A DNA stretch of 64,000 nucleotides from Luteolibacter pohnpeiensis (GCF_016595435.1 NZ_JAENIJ010000007.1:103682-167681), one strand, 5' to 3'; counted from the stretch's first letter, positions 8,114 to 18,928 are shown. The notes: generated by a model from the letters alone, not told the origin. Made by a program: numbers and translations.

Positions 8114-11113
8114 ATGGTATCCCTGCAATCCGCGAAACTAATCTTTCCGGCAATCATTTGTTTTGCCTCCTTACTGGTAGGCTGGATCGCGACTTACGCG
8201 CTCCGGGGTGAAGTCACGACTTTTCAAAACCAGGCATTGGTCTGGAGCTTGGTTTGCATCGCGTGCTGTTTCTTTACATGGAAATTCGCACCACGTCCGG
8301 GTTCTGGCGGAAGCTCATCAGGATGCAACAAAGCCGCTGCTTTCGATCAAAAAGCGAGCTCGCTGAATCGGGCGATTTTTGAAGGTACTCAGCTTGCGAT
8401 CATCGCCACGGATCTCAAGGGAACGATCATTCATTTCAATAGCGCAGCCGAAGGTATGCTCGGTTACTCGCGCGATGAATTGATCGGTAAAAAAACTCCG
8501 GCGATTTTCCATCTTGAATCCGAGATGATTGCCCGGGCTCAGGAAGTAGAAAAAGAAACCGGCCGAAAAATCGAAGCGGGATTCGAAGCCCTTGCCTCAA
8601 CCGTTAAAGTCACGGGCTATGACGAACGGGAATGGACCTTCGTTCCAAAATCCGGAAAGCAGATTCCTGTCGCTATCAGTATTGCCTCGATTCGCGACGA
8701 TGACGGAATCGTCACCGGCTACATCGGTGTGGCACGCAATATCACCGTGCGCCGCAAAATGGAAACTGCCCTGAAAATCAGTGAGCAGCGCATGAGATTA
8801 TTTGCTGAACATGCGCCTGCAGCTGTCGCCATGTTTGATCAGGAAATGCGCTATCTCGTGGTCACCAATCGATGGATCGAGGACTATGGTTTGAAAGGAC
8901 AAAAGCTCATCGGTCGATCGCACTATGACGTTTTTCCTGAAATCAATGATACCTGGAAGGAGCACCATCAGCGCGTTTTGAAGGGTGAAATCCTACGCAA
9001 CGAGGCCGATCCTTTTGACCGACTGGATGGTCGTCGCCAGTGGCTTTCATGGGAAGTCAGACCCTGGCATCACATTCACGGAGAAATCGGCGGAGTGATG
9101 ATGCTCACACAAGATATCACTGAGCGTCAAAAAGATGCGCAAGCACTGGAGCAAAGCGAAGAACGATTCCGTCACGCCTTTGAATTCGCAGGGATCGGCA
9201 TGGCCATCGTTGCCTTGGATGGTTCATGGCTGCGGGTGAACAAGTCCGTGTGTGATATTTTGGGGTATAGCACGCAGGAGTTGTTAGCAACGACCTTCCA
9301 AGAACTGACCTACCCGGATGACTTGGGAACCGACCTGAAACAGGTGCGAGAACTCATTGATGGAGACAAGCGTTACTTCCAAATGGAAAAGCGTTATTTC
9401 CATAAGGATGGACATATCGTCTGGGTCCGCCTCACCGCTTCACTGGTCCGGAATACCGATTCCCAACCGGTCCATTTCATTTCCCAACTTGAGGATATCA
9501 CAGAACGTAAAACCCTAGAGCAACATCTCGCCAAAGCTCGTGACGAAGCGGTTGCAGCATCCAGGCTGAAATCGGAGTTCCTAGCGAACATGAGTCACGA
9601 AATCCGGACTCCCATGAATGGGATCCTGGGCATGTGCGGCATGCTGATGGACACCCCGCTGAGTTCCGAGCAATACGAACTCGGCAGCGTGATTCAACAT
9701 AGCGCCGAGAGCTTGAGAAACATCATCAACGACATCCTCGATTTCTCCAAAATTGAAGCGGGAAAACTCTCCATTGATTACACCGAATTTGATCCGCGGG
9801 AGTTGATAGAAGAAACGTTGCTGCTGCTGGCCCCCCGCGCATTCGAGAAAACGATCGAGCTGATGGACGATTTCGATCCGGCATTGGATCACCGACTCTA
9901 TGGCGATAGCGGCCGGATCCGCCAAATCTTGATCAACCTCATTGGTAATGCGGTCAAATTCACCTCTGAGGGCGAAATCATTGTTAGAACCCGCAAATCA
10001 GAAACGCAACAAAACCGAACCACCATCATCTTCGAAGTTTCCGATACTGGAATCGGCATTCCTGAAGCTTTTCAGAAAAACTTATTCGACCCATTCACTC
10101 AAGCCGATGGGAGTATCACCCGTCGTTATGGCGGTAGCGGGCTTGGGCTCGCCATTTCGCGCCAGCTTGTCGAATTGATGGGCGGAACCATCCACTTCGA
10201 GAGCACTCCAGGGGTGGGTTCGAAATTCTGGTTTGCACTAACATTGCGCCACACCCAACCATCGGCTGCAGCGCCAAAAAACTACATTCCGAGCGACAAA
10301 CACGTTCTCATTATCGATGACAACGAAAAGGCTGCAGAAATTCTAGCAAAGCAAATCCAGGAGCTCGGAATCAAAGCTGAGACCTGTAAGGATTCTCGTC
10401 AGGCGGTCTCCAAGTTGTTAGAGACACTGAATTCGAGCTCCCCAGTTGATCTGGTATTGATCGATTCCGACATGCCGCACCTTCCAGGAATCGTATTAGC
10501 CACGACCATAAGAAATCACCCCGAGCTGGCAAAACTACCACTGATTCTTCTTTCCTCCACGCGGACTCAAGATTCCAACGAGACCGCTCAATTACGGTTT
10601 TCTGCCATCCTCGCGAAACCCATCCGCCATGCATCGCTTGTACGAATTCTCGCCCGCACCCTGGGTGAAAACCCAGAGCTCAGCATGTCGAAACCATCCA
10701 GCGATGATCCTCCATTAGCCAAAAAAAGTTGGCATTTGCTTCTGGCCGAAGACAACGCCGTCAATCAAATGGTGGCCTGCCGCTTGCTCGGAAAACTCGG
10801 ACATACGGTAGATGTCGTAGAAGATGGCGCGGCGGCCCTGGCGCGGCTGGCGGAAGGTATCAATTACGATGCCATCTTGATGGACTGCCAGATGCCAGTC
10901 ATGGATGGCTACACCGCCACCCAGCGAATCCGCTCTGGAGATATCGCATCATTGAATTCACGAATTCCGATCATCGCCCTGACGGCCCACGCCATGGCCG
11001 AAGATCGGGTCCGTTGCCTTGAAGTAGGCATGGATGAGTTCGTCACGAAACCGGTGAGGATCAACGATCTCCAGAGTGCCATGGAGCGCGCGATGGGAAT
11101 CGCAACCCGCTAA
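8114..11113 (+). CDS. Hybrid sensor histidine kinase with three PAS and two receiver domains
   Basis: A membrane-bound phosphorelay sensor. Two N-terminal hydrophobic segments (about 7-30 and 42-60) are joined by a short loop, so little of the protein lies outside the membrane. Three PAS/PAC units follow at about 85-215, 220-345 and 350-475. The kinase core has the H box MSHEIRTPMNG with His495, an N box QILINLIGNAVKF near 600, DTGIGIP near 643, and GGSGLGLAIS. Receiver 1 (about 730-850) has IIDDNE and LIDSDMP. Receiver 2 (about 873-995) has AEDN, LMDCQMPVMDG with Asp923, and FVTKP. No Hpt domain or partner regulator is encoded here. Confidence 0.93.
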   Translation: MVSLQSAKLIFPAIICFASLLVGWIATYALRGEVTTFQNQALVWSLVCIACCFFTWKFAPRPGSGGSSSGCNKAAAFDQKASSLNRAIFEGTQLAIIATDLKGTIIHFNSAAEGMLGYSRDELIGKKTPAIFHLESEMIARAQEVEKETGRKIEAGFEALASTVKVTGYDEREWTFVPKSGKQIPVAISIASIRDDDGIVTGYIGVARNITVRRKMETALKISEQRMRLFAEHAPAAVAMFDQEMRYLVVTNRWIEDYGLKGQKLIGRSHYDVFPEINDTWKEHHQRVLKGEILRNEADPFDRLDGRRQWLSWEVRPWHHIHGEIGGVMMLTQDITERQKDAQALEQSEERFRHAFEFAGIGMAIVALDGSWLRVNKSVCDILGYSTQELLATTFQELTYPDDLGTDLKQVRELIDGDKRYFQMEKRYFHKDGHIVWVRLTASLVRNTDSQPVHFISQLEDITERKTLEQHLAKARDEAVAASRLKSEFLANMSHEIRTPMNGILGMCGMLMDTPLSSEQYELGSVIQHSAESLRNIINDILDFSKIEAGKLSIDYTEFDPRELIEETLLLLAPRAFEKTIELMDDFDPALDHRLYGDSGRIRQILINLIGNAVKFTSEGEIIVRTRKSETQQNRTTIIFEVSDTGIGIPEAFQKNLFDPFTQADGSITRRYGGSGLGLAISRQLVELMGGTIHFESTPGVGSKFWFALTLRHTQPSAAAPKNYIPSDKHVLIIDDNEKAAEILAKQIQELGIKAETCKDSRQAVSKLLETLNSSSPVDLVLIDSDMPHLPGIVLATTIRNHPELAKLPLILLSSTRTQDSNETAQLRFSAILAKPIRHASLVRILARTLGENPELSMSKPSSDDPPLAKKSWHLLLAEDNAVNQMVACRLLGKLGHTVDVVEDGAAALARLAEGINYDAILMDCQMPVMDGYTATQRIRSGDIASLNSRIPIIALTAHAMAEDRVRCLEVGMDEFVTKPVRINDLQSAMERAMGIATR

Positions 11114-11130
11114 ATGTTGGCTACGGATTC

Positions 11131-11664
11131 CTAATTGGCCGCCTCCAACTTCAACACACCGACATAGGGTAAATTGCGGTAGCGACCTTTGTAATCCAGC
11201 CCATATCCCACCACAAATTCGTCTCCAATTTCAAAACCAACATAGTCCGCCTCCACTTCTTCCGCACGATGCTTGTCCTTCGCCAGCAAAACACCCGTGT
11301 GCACTACGGCGGCGCCCTCTTGGTAAAGCCGCTCTGATACCGCGTGCAAAGTGCGCCCGGTATCAAGGATATCATCAAGCAGGAGCACGTGCCGGTCTTT
11401 CACGTCCGGAAAATGACGATCCAGGAAATTAACCTGTCCTGAACTTTCAAGACCTTCGTAGCTGGAAACATTCAGGCATTCGATTTCGAGTGGGCGTGGC
11501 ACACGGCGCAACAAGTCCGCGGCAAAAACCAGTGCTCCTTTCAAAAGGATGATCACAACCAGCGTTCCGTCCGGGAAATCCCGCTCGATTTCCACTGCCA
11601 TGGAATCCAAGCGGCGTTCGATGACAGCCTCGTCGATCAATACCCGTTCGATATCATTGCGCAT
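11131..11664 (-). CDS. hpt: Hypoxanthine phosphoribosyltransferase
   Basis: A purine-salvage enzyme that converts hypoxanthine or guanine plus PRPP to IMP or GMP. The PRPP-binding signature is VLLLDDILDTGRTL at about residues 93-106. The KGALVFAADLLRRV segment and the C-terminal YVGFEIGDEFVVGYGLDY, which contacts the base, are also as expected. The length of 177 residues is normal. It is convergent with the hybrid kinase (17-base gap) and is followed upstream by the DivIC-like gene on the same strand, 62 bases away. This placement near cell-division genes is common in bacteria. Confidence 0.95.
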   Translation of the reverse strand: MRNDIERVLIDEAVIERRLDSMAVEIERDFPDGTLVVIILLKGALVFAADLLRRVPRPLEIECLNVSSYEGLESSGQVNFLDRHFPDVKDRHVLLLDDILDTGRTLHAVSERLYQEGAAVVHTGVLLAKDKHRAEEVEADYVGFEIGDEFVVGYGLDYKGRYRNLPYVGVLKLEAAN

Positions 11665-11726
11665 GCTCTTGCCTAATGCAGTTCGCAGGCGCGGGCCAAG
11701 ATCAATTTTCTACCAGCAGATAACCG

Positions 11727-12065
11727 CTACTGGTGCTTGAATTTCAAAACACGCTCGCCTTGGTGGTAGTATTCCAGTCGATCTCTCGCCTGGATCTCAA
11801 GAAAGGCAGGATCTTCCCGAAGCGCACGATGTTCGATCTGGTGATACTCACGGTCTGCCAAAGCCTCCGTTTCACGAACTTTTGCTTGTTCCAAATCAGC
11901 TTGAAGTTCCTGGAGCTTGCGGCGCTGAGGAAAGGCTGTCGCAACCACCACAAAGCCGATGGATAGACAGAAGACGACAAATACCATGGAGGTAACGCCC
12001 CTGATCACCCGTGTCCGGGCCTCAAGGCGGTGAAGCTTCACCGCTGCCGATTTACGTTTCGCCAT
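11727..12065 (-). CDS. Septum formation initiator family protein (DivIC/FtsB-like)
   Basis: A small bitopic membrane protein of 112 residues. A basic N-terminus (MAKRKSAAVKLHRLEARTR) precedes one transmembrane helix at about 24-44. A coiled coil follows at about 47-85 (RKLQELQADLEQAKVRETEAL). The tail REDPAFLEIQARDRLEYYHQGE matches the conserved end of the family, in which a short helix is followed by Arg-Glu-Tyr and GE. Relatives bridge FtsQ/DivIB and FtsL in the divisome. The orthologue assignment (DivIC versus FtsB) cannot be settled here. It precedes hpt on the same strand and is divergent from the giant secreted protein. Confidence 0.85.
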   Translation of the reverse strand: MAKRKSAAVKLHRLEARTRVIRGVTSMVFVVFCLSIGFVVVATAFPQRRKLQELQADLEQAKVRETEALADREYHQIEHRALREDPAFLEIQARDRLEYYHQGERVLKFKHQ

Positions 12066-12187
12066 ACTGCACGACCTTTCAACAACAGGAATACCTAAAT
12101 GTCAAGAAATCCGAAGGAATTCAATGAATCTCGCTGATCGTCAAATTGAAGCTTCCACGCTAACAGATCGGCCAATATACCCGAAGA

Positions 12188-15100
12188 ATGATTAAAACCC
12201 TGGCCTTTCTTTGCCTTACCGCGACGCAACTGTTGGCAAATCCGGACCTGTTCAGGGAACGCTTCGCCGACCCGGTAACGCGTGAAGCCTCCTTGTCCAT
12301 GCTCACGCCAGGCAGTCGTGATTTCTTTTTCTATCAGGCGCTTCATTTTCAGCTCACTGGAAACCAAAGCGAATTTGCACGAACCATTAAGGACTGGAAA
12401 ACCGCATCCAGTCGCAAGGACAACCCGGTCTCCCAGAAGGGTTTGGGTGATCTGGAAAACCGCCAACTGGTTCTCAACTATACGGATGATCCTGATAAGG
12501 CTTTGCCAAAGCTGGTGGAAAAGCTCGGCCTCAAATTCAACGACACTCCGCCAGAAACGATTTCCGCCGCCCCGGAATCACCGACACAGGTGGATCCTGC
12601 ATGGATCACCACTTCCTCATTTGAAAAAATAGCCTCTACCAAAAATCCAGACAAACCCTATCTAACTTATGTCAAACAGCGGCTCTATCAGGAGTTGGAA
12701 AATGCTGCTGATTTCGACGAAGCCGAGGCACTTTGGTTCGCTCTAAAAATCGATCGCCCTGACCTGCCCGGCTTCATGAAATTGTTAGACCGGTTACTCG
12801 CTCTCGAAAGGCCGCCGATTTTTCACAATCTCCCCTGCTCCAGCCAACTCTCACATGATCAGCTCAAGCAGTTGGCACAGTCTCATCCCACATTGCTGGC
12901 GGATGAGTCATTTACCATCGCCTACCTGACAAGCATGCGGCCGAACTCCACGGTTGATTTGGAGCGCGATCTCAAAGCGCGCGCTGCCCATCTTCAGGCA
13001 TGTCTTGAATTTACCAAGTCGCTACCTCCGGCATTGAACTCGCTGAAGCTGCATGTGCTTTACCATCATCTGCTGTTGCAGGAAGAACTCGGGAACTATC
13101 CCAAAGCTGAGTTTCTTGACTACCTTGCCATCCCAAGGACCAACCACCCGTTCATTCTTACTGATAAGAACCGGCAGCAAACATCGTCCCCTAATCTAAC
13201 CAAAGACTACTTGCAGGCCACTGGCTGCCATCCAGTTCAAAACGACGAGGAAATGGTGACCCGGCTGCTGCAACATTTCCTGGCTCAATCAAGTGACGCG
13301 TCCGACTTCGCCCCATATATCGAGTCTTCCCAGTTGAAGCATTTGCAAACAGTTGCGCAACTACTCCATAGCGCCGATCCCGCCGTCTGGGGAGCAGGAC
13401 TCACGCCCGAAGAACTCGATCAACTGAAGAACCGGGTCACCCTCTCTTTCGCCCCACAAACGCCGCAAATTCTCGGTTCGGACGATTCGGTGATACTCCC
13501 GTTGAAATTGAAAAACACCCCTTCGGTGCTGGTGCGAATTTTCGAGATCAACTTGCCGGACTATCTGAAATCCCATCAAAGCCGACCTGATTTGACGATT
13601 AACCTCGATGGAATGATTCCTCACCACGAGCGCCAACTGAAATTTGATCAACCATCCATTCAGCTACACCGCGAGGAACTTGAACTCCCAGAGCTTGCCG
13701 GTCCTGGCACGTGGGTCGTCGAACTGGTCAGCAACGGAGTCTCATCCCGGGCATTGATCCAAAAAGGCTCCATCACCCCTTTGTTAGATCGAACGGCTGA
13801 GTCTCAGAGCATTCGAATTTATAACGAAAAAAACGAGCCTATCATGGATGGTTTGCTCGATCTCGGGAGTGAAAAAATCCAAGCAGATGAAGCAGGCGTG
13901 ATCGTTATTCCTGACAGTCTGCAGCAAGCAGTCGATCAAGGGACTTTGATAGCAGGCAAACTCGCCGTTCCGATCAAGCTGGGCGATCGTACGGATCAAG
14001 TGGCGCTGAATATGGGAATCCATCTGGAGCGTGAACAGCTGATCGCAGAACGGCAAGCTGAGCTTCTTCTACGCCTCCAACTAACCAACCATGGCATTGA
14101 AATTCCTCTGACTCGACTGAGCCAGGTTTCCGTAACGCTAAACGCCACTTTGTTAGGAAATACGGTGACACAAAGAGTCATCGGCAAGGACCTGAAACTT
14201 GCACCCAGCCTATCAATCCCGTTCCACGTCCCGGCAAATCTCCAGTCACTTTCAATCACGCTCCAAGGTTCATATCAGTCTCCACTCGGCGGCGAACCAG
14301 TTGTCCTGAGCTCCACCAGCAGCTATGAACTGAACCATTCACTGCTGAACGATCAAATCGCCACGGTTTTCTTTGCTCCAACTACCTCGGGGCATCAATT
14401 GGAAATCCGTGGTCGCAATGGCGAGCCGATCCCATCCCGTTCATTCAACCTCACCCTGTTCCACAGTGGCTATTCTCAGCCATTCGAAGCAGCATGCCGA
14501 ACTGATGAAAATGGCATTTTCATGCTGGGCGACTTGGATCAGATCGTCGAAGCCCGCGTGTCAGGCACAGATCTCGCGGAAACCCACTACGATCCATCTC
14601 GTAGAATCACCGATGTTCCTGATTCCATCGATTGCATCTCCGGTGAGACAATCCGGCTCCCGAACATTCTGGGACTAACAAAAACCAACCGGCTCCAACT
14701 TTCATTGATCGAGACCACCTCGTCCGATTCTGCATTGAGCGATCATTTTGACCAAATCTCAATCGACGCAAATTTCCTCGTCATCACCGGCTTGAAAGCA
14801 GGCAGCTATCGCCTCCTCCAGAAAGATTCAAAGACAGCACTTCACGTTTACGATGGAGTGCGCCGCGATGATCACATTTTCACCAAAAATTCAATCGTTC
14901 CCGTAGGAAATTCCGCCGTTCCAATGGTGGAGAGTGAAACCCGGGATGGCGATGACCTCTTGATTCGAATCAATAATAACACCGCCACCACCCGCGTCAC
15001 GGTGGTTGGCCACCGGTATGCATTTCCAGAATGGTTTCCAGGCCGCGGAGCCATCCCATTCGAGGCAGCAAATCGCACCGAAACCAAGGTCGGCTATTGG

Positions 15101-18100
15101 CCTTGTGGCTATCGAACCGGCGTAAAGGTCGGTGATGAAATGCGCTACATTCTGGAACGGCGCGGTGCTACAAAATTTCCAGGTTCCATGCTACCTCGGC
15201 CCGGCACTCTGCTACATCGCTGGCCTGATGAAGAAGCCGTGCAGGATGAACAGGATGTCCTACTCGGTGGCGGTGGCCGCTCCTTATCCAGGGCATCGCA
15301 AGAGCCCTACAGCCCGCCACCATTGCCAATGGTGGATTCAAGCGATGGCACTACAATGGGCAGCTCTTCAGAAAATTGCGACTTCCTCGCCCACCCGGCT
15401 GTCGTTCGGTTCGACCTCACACCGGATGAAAACGGAATCATCCGTCTACCGATCGCCGATTTTAAAAACTCACAGTTCATTGAGATCATCGCAGCCGACT
15501 CCTCCGGGAGTGACCGATTGAAGGTGTCGCTTGAGCCATCAGCTCCAGAGTTACGCGACCAGCGCTTGATCCGGGGGCTGGATCCCGCGACTCCATACGT
15601 GGCCCGCCACAGCGCCGCTGCACTGTTCAAAGATTCCGAGGCAACCATCGAAAACCTGCTCGATGCGGATTGGCGAGCCTTCAACACACTGGAAGATGCC
15701 CATCAATTTCTGATCGGCATGACGGCAGATCGAAATCTAGCAGAATTCCGATTTCTAACAAAATGGCCGGACCTCACCGAAGAAGACAAATTGGAACTCC
15801 TGGCCAAATATCAATGCCACGAGCTGGATTTATTCATCGCCCGCAAGGACAAACCGTTCTTCGAAAGATACCTCAAACCGATGCTGGCGGCAAAACCGCA
15901 GCCGGAGTTCATCGACGATCTCTTACTCCAGCGTGATCTAAGTCCTTACCTTCGGCCCTACGCTTGGAATCGACTCAATGCAGCGGAAAAGGCACTCCTT
16001 GCCCAAGCATTGCCGGAAGCCAGGGATCGCATCGCGCGTGAACTGAAACTCCGCTGGGATGCGGAAGCACCACCTCCCGAACAACAGACCCAGCTATTTA
16101 CTCAAACCTTGCAGGGAACGGACCTCGCCGTGATCGATACGCTAGGCTTGGCCAAAAACGACGATGTGGACCCATTTGGATTGGCCGAGTATGATTCGTA
16201 TTCAGCAGGCTCTCCCTTGCTCACCGACAAGCTTCGTCGCATCATCATCCCGAGGATTGATTTTAATGATATCACCTTTCGAGAAGCTGTCGATTTTCTC
16301 CGGCTGCGCGCTGTGGAGCTGGATAGCACCGAGCTCGATCCGTCGAAAAAAGGAATAAACATGATGATCGATCAAGGCCAAGCCTCCGCGACGGATTTCG
16401 CTCAGAGAAGGATCTCTGACTTACACCTTAGTAATATCCCGCTAGAGACTGCATTGAATTACATCTGTGAGGCGACTGGAATGCGTTACAAAACGGACGA
16501 CTTTTCCGTAAAGCTCGTTCCACAAACTGGTGCAGGAAAAGACATGGCCAGTCGCACCTTCACTGTATCTCCTGATTTTGCAAATAAGCTCTATGGTCCC
16601 TCTTTGCAAGCTGGCGACCCATTCGCAGGTTTATCCTTGGATCCAGCATTATCCGCGCGTCCCTCAATTACCGAGCTTCTGGAGGGAAGTGGCGTCCGTT
16701 TCCCAGAGGGTTCAAAAGCCACTCTCACTCCTAATGGGAAGCTGATCGTCATCGCGCCACCATCCGAGCTCGAAAAAATAGATCGATTAACTGAAAGTTA
16801 TGGTGAGGCCGACATAGAAGGATACTTTTACGCACCATCTGAAGCTGATGATCCATTCGGGTGGCAGCCCCAGATCACCTATTCAAAGACCCAAATCTGG
16901 CGGGAATCAAACTACTACAGACATCGTGGTAACACAGGAGAGACATTCATTCCTCTCAACCAATTCTGGGTGGACCTGGCTGCCTGGGATGGAAATGGTC
17001 CATTTCTCTCACCAAATTTCAACGCCTGCCATACGAATGGCAACGAGGCATTGATGTGTCTGGCCCTGCTTGATCTTCCATTCAAGGCCGAGCAACCGGA
17101 AATCGTGAGCGAAAACAATACGATGCGTGTGAAAGCCCGCGCCCCGATGGTTCTTTTCTATAAAGACACGGTCGCTGTCCCACAAGCCAATGAGGATTCA
17201 CCGCTCCTGACTCGTCAATCATTCTACCCCCTGCACCAACCCACCCGACGAGTTGACGGACAGGAAATCAGCAACGATGTCTCCGGCGAATTCAAAACCG
17301 GAACGGCTTATGGGATCTCACTTGTGGTGACCAACACCTCTGGTTTCGGCCATCAGATTGATCTTCTTGCACAAATTCCTACCGGTGCCATCCCGCTGGC
17401 AGGTCAACCTGAGACTCTATCGATCTCGAAAAAAATCCAACCTTTCGGGGTCATCAATCTTAATCTCGCCTTCTATTTTCCAAGCGAAGGGACTTATTCC
17501 ATTTGCCCATTCGGCATTTCGGAAAATGGCAAACTCCTGGCTCGCACCTCTCCGCAACAGCTCGTGGTCAATGGAAATCCAAGTGACCTTGCCACCAATG
17601 ATTGGCGTGGCATCGCTGCAAATGGAAGTCCGGAACAAGTCTACTCCTATTTGCGAAACGCCCCCCTGGAAGGATTGGAAATCGACCGCATTTTGTGGCG
17701 TCTGAAGGACCAAAAGGTTTACCAACAAATCGCCTCGATTCTGCGGGATCGCATGCTGTTTTCATCCAATGTTTTCGCTTACGCCTTCCTGCATCGCGAC
17801 GAGCAGGGAATTTCAGATTATCTGGAAAACTCAGACCTCATCCATCATCTCGGTGATTGGTTGGACTCGTCACTGCTGCAGCTCCGGCCGCAGATCCATC
17901 TCAATTGGTCGCAACTGGAATTTGATCCGGTGGTGAATCCTCGCTCCCACTTTTTTAGCGACAATCCGCGCCTGACCCATGATCTAGCCCTCAAATACTA
18001 TCGAGATTTTCTCGATCAACTGGCCTGGAAACCCGAGCTGAGCGCCGAGGATCGGCTCAATCTTTGCGCATTGCTTTTCCTGCAGGATCGCATTGGGGAA

Positions 18101-18925
18101 GCAATCGCCGAATTCGATCAGATCGACCCGAGTGGCCTGGGTTCCCGGCTTCAATATGATTTCCTGAAAGCAACCTCTTTGTTCTATCGAGGCCAACCTG
18201 GGGAAGCTTCAGCAATTGCAAAAACCTATTTATCCAGCCTTCCGCCAGGCATCTGGAAGGACCGCTATCAAGCAGTTGTCAATCAAACTACGGAAATCAC
18301 CGTACTTTTTCAGAACTCCGAACTCCCGGGAGAAACTGAGGAAGAGCCTGCACAGGAACTGCAACTCACATCCGATACCAGCGGAGGGTTGCTGCTCAAG
18401 CACCACGGCTTTAGCAAAGCGACCCTGGATTACTTCCAAGTCGATCTCGAAGTGCTATTCTCTGCCAATCCATTCCTTGAGGGGGACCGTGATTCGAATG
18501 AACCACCGATGATTCCAAACCACACGGCGGAGATCGCATTAACGGATGCAGAATCAACCACCGCTATCGAAGTCCCGGAAAACCTGGCTTCAGGAAATCT
18601 CCTGGTCGTGGCTAAATCCGGCGATGCGACTTCCATGCAGATTCTGGACGACAGTCCTGTGATCGTCCGCAACCAGGCGGCTGCCCGGACCTTGCAATTG
18701 TTCGACCGTGAAACCACAAAGCCGGTATCCAAAGTCTACGTCAAGGTTTACGCCGAAGATCAATCGGGCGAGATCAGTTTCCACAAGGACGGCTACACCG
18801 ACCTGCGCGGAAAATTCGACTACCTGACCCACACCGGCAAAGACATATCTACGATCCGAAGGGTGGCGGTTCTGATAATTTCCCCAGAACATCACATCGC
18901 CCGAACCATGATATTCGAGCGATAG
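12188..18925 (+). CDS. Giant secreted protein with macroglobulin-like scaffold and internal STN/secretin-type module
   Basis: A 2245-residue protein with a signal peptide (MIKTLAFLCLTATQLLA). Residues 20-400 look helical and TPR-like. Beta-rich regions follow from about 410 to 1160, with LPLKLKNTPSVLVRIFEI, RIYNEKNEPIMDG and RFDLTPDENGIIRLP resembling bacterial macroglobulin and carboxypeptidase-regulatory domains. There is a Gly/Ser/Pro linker near 1020-1060. Residues 1349-1545 read like a verrucomicrobial STN/secretin N-domain: IPRIDFNDITFREAVDFL, LSNIPLETALNYIC, TGMRYKTDDF, then ALTPNGKL-type sequence. A second beta region, helical repeats (about 1870-2050) and a final beta domain end the protein. 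No thioester CGEQ motif is present. Function is unknown; envelope location is inferred. Confidence 0.8.
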   Translation: MIKTLAFLCLTATQLLANPDLFRERFADPVTREASLSMLTPGSRDFFFYQALHFQLTGNQSEFARTIKDWKTASSRKDNPVSQKGLGDLENRQLVLNYTDDPDKALPKLVEKLGLKFNDTPPETISAAPESPTQVDPAWITTSSFEKIASTKNPDKPYLTYVKQRLYQELENAADFDEAEALWFALKIDRPDLPGFMKLLDRLLALERPPIFHNLPCSSQLSHDQLKQLAQSHPTLLADESFTIAYLTSMRPNSTVDLERDLKARAAHLQACLEFTKSLPPALNSLKLHVLYHHLLLQEELGNYPKAEFLDYLAIPRTNHPFILTDKNRQQTSSPNLTKDYLQATGCHPVQNDEEMVTRLLQHFLAQSSDASDFAPYIESSQLKHLQTVAQLLHSADPAVWGAGLTPEELDQLKNRVTLSFAPQTPQILGSDDSVILPLKLKNTPSVLVRIFEINLPDYLKSHQSRPDLTINLDGMIPHHERQLKFDQPSIQLHREELELPELAGPGTWVVELVSNGVSSRALIQKGSITPLLDRTAESQSIRIYNEKNEPIMDGLLDLGSEKIQADEAGVIVIPDSLQQAVDQGTLIAGKLAVPIKLGDRTDQVALNMGIHLEREQLIAERQAELLLRLQLTNHGIEIPLTRLSQVSVTLNATLLGNTVTQRVIGKDLKLAPSLSIPFHVPANLQSLSITLQGSYQSPLGGEPVVLSSTSSYELNHSLLNDQIATVFFAPTTSGHQLEIRGRNGEPIPSRSFNLTLFHSGYSQPFEAACRTDENGIFMLGDLDQIVEARVSGTDLAETHYDPSRRITDVPDSIDCISGETIRLPNILGLTKTNRLQLSLIETTSSDSALSDHFDQISIDANFLVITGLKAGSYRLLQKDSKTALHVYDGVRRDDHIFTKNSIVPVGNSAVPMVESETRDGDDLLIRINNNTATTRVTVVGHRYAFPEWFPGRGAIPFEAANRTETKVGYWPCGYRTGVKVGDEMRYILERRGATKFPGSMLPRPGTLLHRWPDEEAVQDEQDVLLGGGGRSLSRASQEPYSPPPLPMVDSSDGTTMGSSSENCDFLAHPAVVRFDLTPDENGIIRLPIADFKNSQFIEIIAADSSGSDRLKVSLEPSAPELRDQRLIRGLDPATPYVARHSAAALFKDSEATIENLLDADWRAFNTLEDAHQFLIGMTADRNLAEFRFLTKWPDLTEEDKLELLAKYQCHELDLFIARKDKPFFERYLKPMLAAKPQPEFIDDLLLQRDLSPYLRPYAWNRLNAAEKALLAQALPEARDRIARELKLRWDAEAPPPEQQTQLFTQTLQGTDLAVIDTLGLAKNDDVDPFGLAEYDSYSAGSPLLTDKLRRIIIPRIDFNDITFREAVDFLRLRAVELDSTELDPSKKGINMMIDQGQASATDFAQRRISDLHLSNIPLETALNYICEATGMRYKTDDFSVKLVPQTGAGKDMASRTFTVSPDFANKLYGPSLQAGDPFAGLSLDPALSARPSITELLEGSGVRFPEGSKATLTPNGKLIVIAPPSELEKIDRLTESYGEADIEGYFYAPSEADDPFGWQPQITYSKTQIWRESNYYRHRGNTGETFIPLNQFWVDLAAWDGNGPFLSPNFNACHTNGNEALMCLALLDLPFKAEQPEIVSENNTMRVKARAPMVLFYKDTVAVPQANEDSPLLTRQSFYPLHQPTRRVDGQEISNDVSGEFKTGTAYGISLVVTNTSGFGHQIDLLAQIPTGAIPLAGQPETLSISKKIQPFGVINLNLAFYFPSEGTYSICPFGISENGKLLARTSPQQLVVNGNPSDLATNDWRGIAANGSPEQVYSYLRNAPLEGLEIDRILWRLKDQKVYQQIASILRDRMLFSSNVFAYAFLHRDEQGISDYLENSDLIHHLGDWLDSSLLQLRPQIHLNWSQLEFDPVVNPRSHFFSDNPRLTHDLALKYYRDFLDQLAWKPELSAEDRLNLCALLFLQDRIGEAIAEFDQIDPSGLGSRLQYDFLKATSLFYRGQPGEASAIAKTYLSSLPPGIWKDRYQAVVNQTTEITVLFQNSELPGETEEEPAQELQLTSDTSGGLLLKHHGFSKATLDYFQVDLEVLFSANPFLEGDRDSNEPPMIPNHTAEIALTDAESTTAIEVPENLASGNLLVVAKSGDATSMQILDDSPVIVRNQAAARTLQLFDRETTKPVSKVYVKVYAEDQSGEISFHKDGYTDLRGKFDYLTHTGKDISTIRRVAVLIISPEHHIARTMIFER

Positions 18926-18928
18926 ACG

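Noticed and set aside
12251..12266. A second LexA-like site (TGTTC-AGG-GAAC)
   Set aside because: The spacer is three bases instead of four and it lies inside the giant gene, just after its signal peptide.
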